Shown: piece after piece, positions 51,789-55,790 of the stretch
Layout of the letters: each line of letters opens with the position of its first letter
Numbering within the stretch: position 1 is the stretch's first letter
Assembly: GCA_052174015.1 (NCBI GenBank)
Contig: JBQMXM010000006.1
Span: 1-55,790, forward strand
Length of the DNA: 55,790 bases
Source: JABCPO02 sp052174015
GTDB lineage: Bacteria; Bacillota; Clostridia; TANB77; CAG-508
Reading direction: 5' to 3'
Notes under the pieces: generated by a model
The model's input: the letters and a program-made list of their open reading frames with translations, nothing else
Databases searched by the model: none
What the model was told of the DNA's origin: nothing
Translations under genes and position numbers: made by a program

Positions 51789-54488
51789 ATGTTTGAAAAA
51801 TCAACAAAAAATTTAATATTTAAAAAAGGTATAAGTTTATTATTAATTTCAATATTTATAATAAGCAATTTTGCAATTTTCAGCAATGTAAAAACTATAC
51901 AAGCAAATGCTAATAAATTTTATAATACATATATTTTTGAAGCTCAAGATGTTAGAACTCCAGAGTTATTACCAGGAATGCAAGCAATCTATTGGGAAAA
52001 TGGAGAAGAAAAAATTTTACCAGAACCATTATTAAATAATGAAAAATGGTATAATTATGATCAAAAAAGGTGGGCTAATGCTAAAACTAAAGATGGAAGT
52101 TATTGGGTTTGGATTCCAACATTTGCATATAAGATTAAATATTTTGAAGATGCAGACGGTAAAGTGTTAAAAGGATATACAGGAAGTGATAGTTTTCATT
52201 ATGCAGATGGAAGAACAACAAACGCAGAAAATGTAAAAACGCCATATATGACAATTGAGACAATATATGTTGGAAAAAAAGGAAATGTACCAACAGATTT
52301 TAGAATACATGAAGCTTTTTATAAGAATGGACTTATGGGAAACGGATTTTGGGTAGCTAAATATAAGGCGACACAAGAACACGGAGTAAATTCTAATCAA
52401 CCTAAATATATACCAGATGCTAAAATAAAAAAAGATACATTTGATAAAGCATTTATAAAAACAGACTTATCAGATAAATCTGGAAATAATTATGGATTTA
52501 TGCAAGATGTAGTGAAAACAAATTTAGCTTTAAACAAAGAATTAGGTGCTATAATGTATTTAGCAACAAGTCAAAATGGAATTAAAAAAAGTACAGTTGA
52601 ATATATTCCATCAGAATACACATCAAAATCAGAAACAACTTCAACAACTAATAATATAACAGGAGTATTTGATTTAAACAATGGTAATTTAGAGTGGACT
52701 GCAGGATATATAGATTCAAAAAGAAGAAATGGTTCAAATTCAGCAATATTAAAAATAATGAAACATAATGATATGCAAAGTCAAAATAATTCAGAATCAA
52801 ATATAAAATTTGAGAGTAAAGTTGAAAAATATCCATATAACGAAAAAGAAGATGAAAATAATAAGTTATTAACAGAAGAAGAGATTAGTTCTCAAAGAAA
52901 ATTAAATATAAAAGAATTAATAAAAATGCAAAATATGTTAGGTGGAGATGGTATTTATCAAACGACTGTAGATGTTTCAAGAGATAATACTAATGTATCA
53001 GGTGCAGAAAATCAATATCCAGTAAATAAGTATATGAATATTGTACGTGGAAGTTTAAATACAGATAAATATAAATCAATGTATTCATATAGAGCAGTAG
53101 ATCCAGATGAAAAAACAAATATGTTTGGATATAGAACAGTAGCATTTAGATATCCATATAAAAAGGATAAATATGTAAACCAAACATTTAAGACTACAGA
53201 TGGAGAAATATATGACTTAACAGAAAATAAATCATATGGTAAGCAAGTAGATTGGAGATTAACAAAAGGTACTGTGCTAGATAATGAGTTAGTTGTAAAA
53301 AATAGTCGTAAAAAATTTTTAAGATGGGCACCTATATCATATAAAGGAATGCCAGCATATAATGACCAAGAATTTAGACCAGTGTTTGTAGGAGATAATT
53401 TAGAGAATACAGAAAATACAATGTATACTGTAAAATTTATAGATAATAGTGATTTTACAAAAAAAGTTATTAAAGAAGTTAAGGTAAAAAAAGGAGAAAA
53501 TGTAGAAAATATAGCTAAAGATATTGTATTAACAAAATCAGGATATAAGTTTAAAGGATGGAATAAAGCAATAAACACAGCAATTTATCAAGATACAGAA
53601 TTTGAAGCAATATTTGAAAAAGAACAAACAATTACTGAAAAACAATATGAAGTAAAATTTGAAGATGCAGAAGGAAAAGTATTAAAAACTCAATATGTAA
53701 AAGAAAATACTTATGTTACCCCAATAAAAGAAAGACCTGCCAAAAAAGGGTATAAATTTGAAGGGTGGACTCCAAATCCTGAAACAACTTTAATAAATAG
53801 AAGTATTACATTTAAACCAATATACAAAAAAGAAGAAAAACAAAACCCGCCATTAAATAATAATGAGCAAAAAGAATATATAACTATACAATTCCTATTA
53901 AATGGTGGAGAATGGCCAAAAGAAGGAAATGCATCAAAACAAGCTATACAAGTAATAGAAAAAGGTGGAAGAGTAGAAGAACCAAAAATATATCCTGTAA
54001 GAAAAGGTTATGACTTTATAGGTTGGGATGTTGATACAACTAAACCTTTCTATGCAAATACTGTAATTATGGCAAGGTGGCAAGAAAAGATATCTTCTGG
54101 AAATCCAGATGTATTAGAAAATGATATACCACCTGTATATATAAATGAAAGTGATGAAAATAAGCAAAATAAGCTTGCACAAATAAACAATAATCCACAA
54201 ATAGGTACAGATATGAAATATCCAAAACCTATACCTACAGAAACTACAGAAAGAGAGATTTCAAGACCTGTAGCTATAACAAGTGATAATAAGAGACCAA
54301 AAGTAGAAAAAGATATTCCAGACGCAGGTAAAAAAACAACATATATAGATAAATATATAGGAATAATACTAACTACAATATTAACAGGGTTATTAGTAAC
54401 TATGTATGTAAGTAGGCAAAAAATATTACAAATAAATATCGCAGGTAGAAAATATTTTGATAATCTAAAAAATGTTACGAAAAAGTAA
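51789..54488 (+). CDS. Large cell-surface protein with InlB-type repeats
   Basis: 899 residues behind AAAGG. A signal peptide (GISLLLISIFIISNFAIFSNVKT region, about 13-40) leads to a large domain of about 500 residues. This domain contains segments such as GSYWVWIPTFAYKIKYFED and GNGFWVAKYKATQEH, resembling a formylglycine-enzyme-like or tail-type beta fold. Three Listeria-Bacteroides (InlB B-type) repeats follow at about 545-610, 618-680 and 697-760, each ending in a GYxFxGW motif. A membrane helix (YIGIILTTILTGLLVTMY, about 856-873) with a basic tail ends the protein. It is displayed on the surface. Adhesion is likely for InlB repeats; the large domain is unassigned. Confidence 0.85.
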   Translation: MFEKSTKNLIFKKGISLLLISIFIISNFAIFSNVKTIQANANKFYNTYIFEAQDVRTPELLPGMQAIYWENGEEKILPEPLLNNEKWYNYDQKRWANAKTKDGSYWVWIPTFAYKIKYFEDADGKVLKGYTGSDSFHYADGRTTNAENVKTPYMTIETIYVGKKGNVPTDFRIHEAFYKNGLMGNGFWVAKYKATQEHGVNSNQPKYIPDAKIKKDTFDKAFIKTDLSDKSGNNYGFMQDVVKTNLALNKELGAIMYLATSQNGIKKSTVEYIPSEYTSKSETTSTTNNITGVFDLNNGNLEWTAGYIDSKRRNGSNSAILKIMKHNDMQSQNNSESNIKFESKVEKYPYNEKEDENNKLLTEEEISSQRKLNIKELIKMQNMLGGDGIYQTTVDVSRDNTNVSGAENQYPVNKYMNIVRGSLNTDKYKSMYSYRAVDPDEKTNMFGYRTVAFRYPYKKDKYVNQTFKTTDGEIYDLTENKSYGKQVDWRLTKGTVLDNELVVKNSRKKFLRWAPISYKGMPAYNDQEFRPVFVGDNLENTENTMYTVKFIDNSDFTKKVIKEVKVKKGENVENIAKDIVLTKSGYKFKGWNKAINTAIYQDTEFEAIFEKEQTITEKQYEVKFEDAEGKVLKTQYVKENTYVTPIKERPAKKGYKFEGWTPNPETTLINRSITFKPIYKKEEKQNPPLNNNEQKEYITIQFLLNGGEWPKEGNASKQAIQVIEKGGRVEEPKIYPVRKGYDFIGWDVDTTKPFYANTVIMARWQEKISSGNPDVLENDIPPVYINESDENKQNKLAQINNNPQIGTDMKYPKPIPTETTEREISRPVAITSDNKRPKVEKDIPDAGKKTTYIDKYIGIILTTILTGLLVTMYVSRQKILQINIAGRKYFDNLKNVTKK

Positions 54489-55330
54489 TATATAAATTTT
54501 TTGATAAATAATCTGAAAATAAAATTAAATAAATATAGATAAAAAAACTATAAATTAAAACTGCTATATTTTAATGAAATAAAAATATAAATGAAAAAAT
54601 GAAAAAATATAAAAATGAAGATAAAAAAATACAATTAGAAAATATAGAATAAAATACAGAATAAAATACAAAATAAAATTAAAATTTTAAATGTAATTTA
54701 TTCAAATAAACAAACATAAGAATATTAAAAATAGTAGCTTTATATTTAGAATAATCAATATAAAGCTATTATCTGTATAAAAATAAAATAAAAATATTAT
54801 TAATAATATTTTTAATAAAAATAATATTAAATAATCCAAATGAAATTAAATAGAATTTAAAATCATCTATAAAATAATATGGAAATAAAAAATAACAAAA
54901 AATAATAAAGATATAATTTAAAAATAATTTAATAATAATTGAATAGTATAATTAATCTTGATTTAAAATTTTTATAATAAAAAATAGATAAGATTTGATT
55001 AAATGATTATATATTTAGTTATAAAAACGAAAATAATTAAAAATGATAAAAATAGAGATAAAAAAAAGAAAATATTTAGATTAATTAATAGAAAATAAAA
55101 TAAAAAATATTAAAATATCCTTATTACGTAAGAGATTAGAGATGCTTAAAAACAAAATTTAAAATTAGATATAAAAATATTCTAAAATATATAGAATAAA
55201 AAAATACATAAATAGAGTATTAATTAAAAAAATAGCAAATTTTACCTATTGAATAAAATGATTTTCTATGTAATTATATATACATATAAATAAAGTAGAA
55301 AAACAAAGTTTGCAGAAAATGGAGGTTTAC
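54489..55330. other. 840-base gene-free stretch
   Basis: Very AT-rich, no supported gene on either strand. It holds one hairpin at 54735-54768. I see no clear riboswitch, tRNA or repeat array. The last 10 bases carry the GGAGG site of the next gene. Confidence 0.7.
54735..54768 (+). terminator. Possible terminator of the large surface protein
   Basis: A perfect 12-base-pair stem (54735-54746/54757-54768), 10-base loop, followed by a weak T-run. It lies 246 bases after the gene. Confidence 0.45.
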
Positions 55331-55790
55331 ATGCAAAAGAAAAATAAGAAGATGTTTTTTGAAAAAACAATTGCAACAACAATGATATTTGTTATGGGAG
55401 CAGGTAATTTCTTATCTGTTGGACATAGCGCATATGTTTATGCTGCAAGTGTTAATGAGTTAAAACAATTAAAGATAGAAGGAAAGACAAATGTACGAGA
55501 TGTAGATGTACTTGTAAGAGTTTCTGATGGTCGTACAAAAGGTTCAGCTATAAATTTAGATGTTAATTCAAAAGAAGCATATTTAGATGTAACACTTAAT
55601 CTAGCTACATCTGGATATATTAATGGAGGGGTTTTAGAAATTTCAACAGATAAAGCTATAAATTTTGAATTAAAGAAATTAGAATCTAAAAACGATAAAA
55701 ATAATAACTCACAAAACATCGTAGAAAAAGTAGAAGGAAATAAAATATATCTTAATCAAATAAAGAAAGATAATATTAATGAGAATAATA
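55331..55790 (+). CDS. Secreted or surface protein (partial, cut by window edge)
   Basis: The ATG at 55331 follows GGAGG by five bases. The frame is open for 153 codons to the window edge. It begins with a signal peptide (basic MQKKNKKMFFEK, hydrophobic TIATTMIFVMGAGNFLSV, and a YVYAAS cleavage region near residue 38). The mature part is beta-rich (LKQLKIEGKTNVRDVDVLV, LDVTLNLATSGYING) and becomes Asn/Lys-rich. No family is recognised. With the preceding surface protein it suggests a surface-protein region at this end. Confidence 0.75.
   Translation, partial: MQKKNKKMFFEKTIATTMIFVMGAGNFLSVGHSAYVYAASVNELKQLKIEGKTNVRDVDVLVRVSDGRTKGSAINLDVNSKEAYLDVTLNLATSGYINGGVLEISTDKAINFELKKLESKNDKNNNSQNIVEKVEGNKIYLNQIKKDNINENN

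Noticed and set aside
53012..53578. Leftward frame opposite the large surface protein
   Set aside because: A shadow of a clear gene with signal peptide and InlB repeats on the plus strand.

Overview
The window is a very AT-rich stretch of a low-GC Gram-positive chromosome, most likely an uncultured gut-type Clostridia. The order rpmH-rnpA-yidC-jag-mnmE-mnmG-rsmG-parA-parB, the dnaA/dnaN/recF/gyrB block, the SRP RNA-dnaX-ybaB-recR block, DnaD/DnaI-type primosome genes and the strong ribosome binding sites all point to Firmicutes. It contains the replication origin.

1-5035: one end of an integrated element (prophage or satellite). It has a leftward early module (HTH protein, a frameshifted DUF6291-type protein, an Arc-like protein, a DUF739/Cro-like protein), a cI/LexA-type repressor, a tyrosine integrase and five repressor operator sites. 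It ends at a tRNA-Ser 3'-end fragment (5021-5035), which is the probable attachment site; the intact tRNA-Ser should lie left of the window.

5416-9772 and 39318-43154: two rightward gene groups that together look like a type IV secretion (T4SS) apparatus. The first has a VirB4-type ATPase, a companion protein, a receiver-like protein and an unknown protein. The second has a small membrane protein, a VirD4-type coupling ATPase, and VirB2-, VirB6- and VirB3-like membrane proteins. I see no relaxase. Between and around them are housekeeping genes.

9953-18132: murA and walJ (rightward), then rsmI, trmN6, gyrB, recF and dnaN (leftward). 18133-21104: a bipartite oriC around dnaA, with 12 perfect DnaA boxes on the dnaN side and 7 on the far side, plus a six-copy TAG (DnaA-trio type) tract beside a long AT-rich stretch. 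21105-35908: gpmI, rpmH, rnpA, yidC, jag, mnmE, mnmG, rsmG, a transglutaminase-fold protein, parA, parB and gyrA. 36003-39035: tRNA-Arg(CCT), two tandem YabE/SleB-like cell-wall hydrolases, tRNA-Met(CAT) and tRNA-Tyr(GTA).

43343-51608: DnaD and the DnaC/DnaI loader, tadA, an unknown membrane protein, SRP RNA, dnaX, an acyltransferase, ybaB, recR and minC. 51789-55790: a large surface protein with InlB-type repeats, an 840-base gene-free stretch, and the start of a second secreted protein cut by the window edge.
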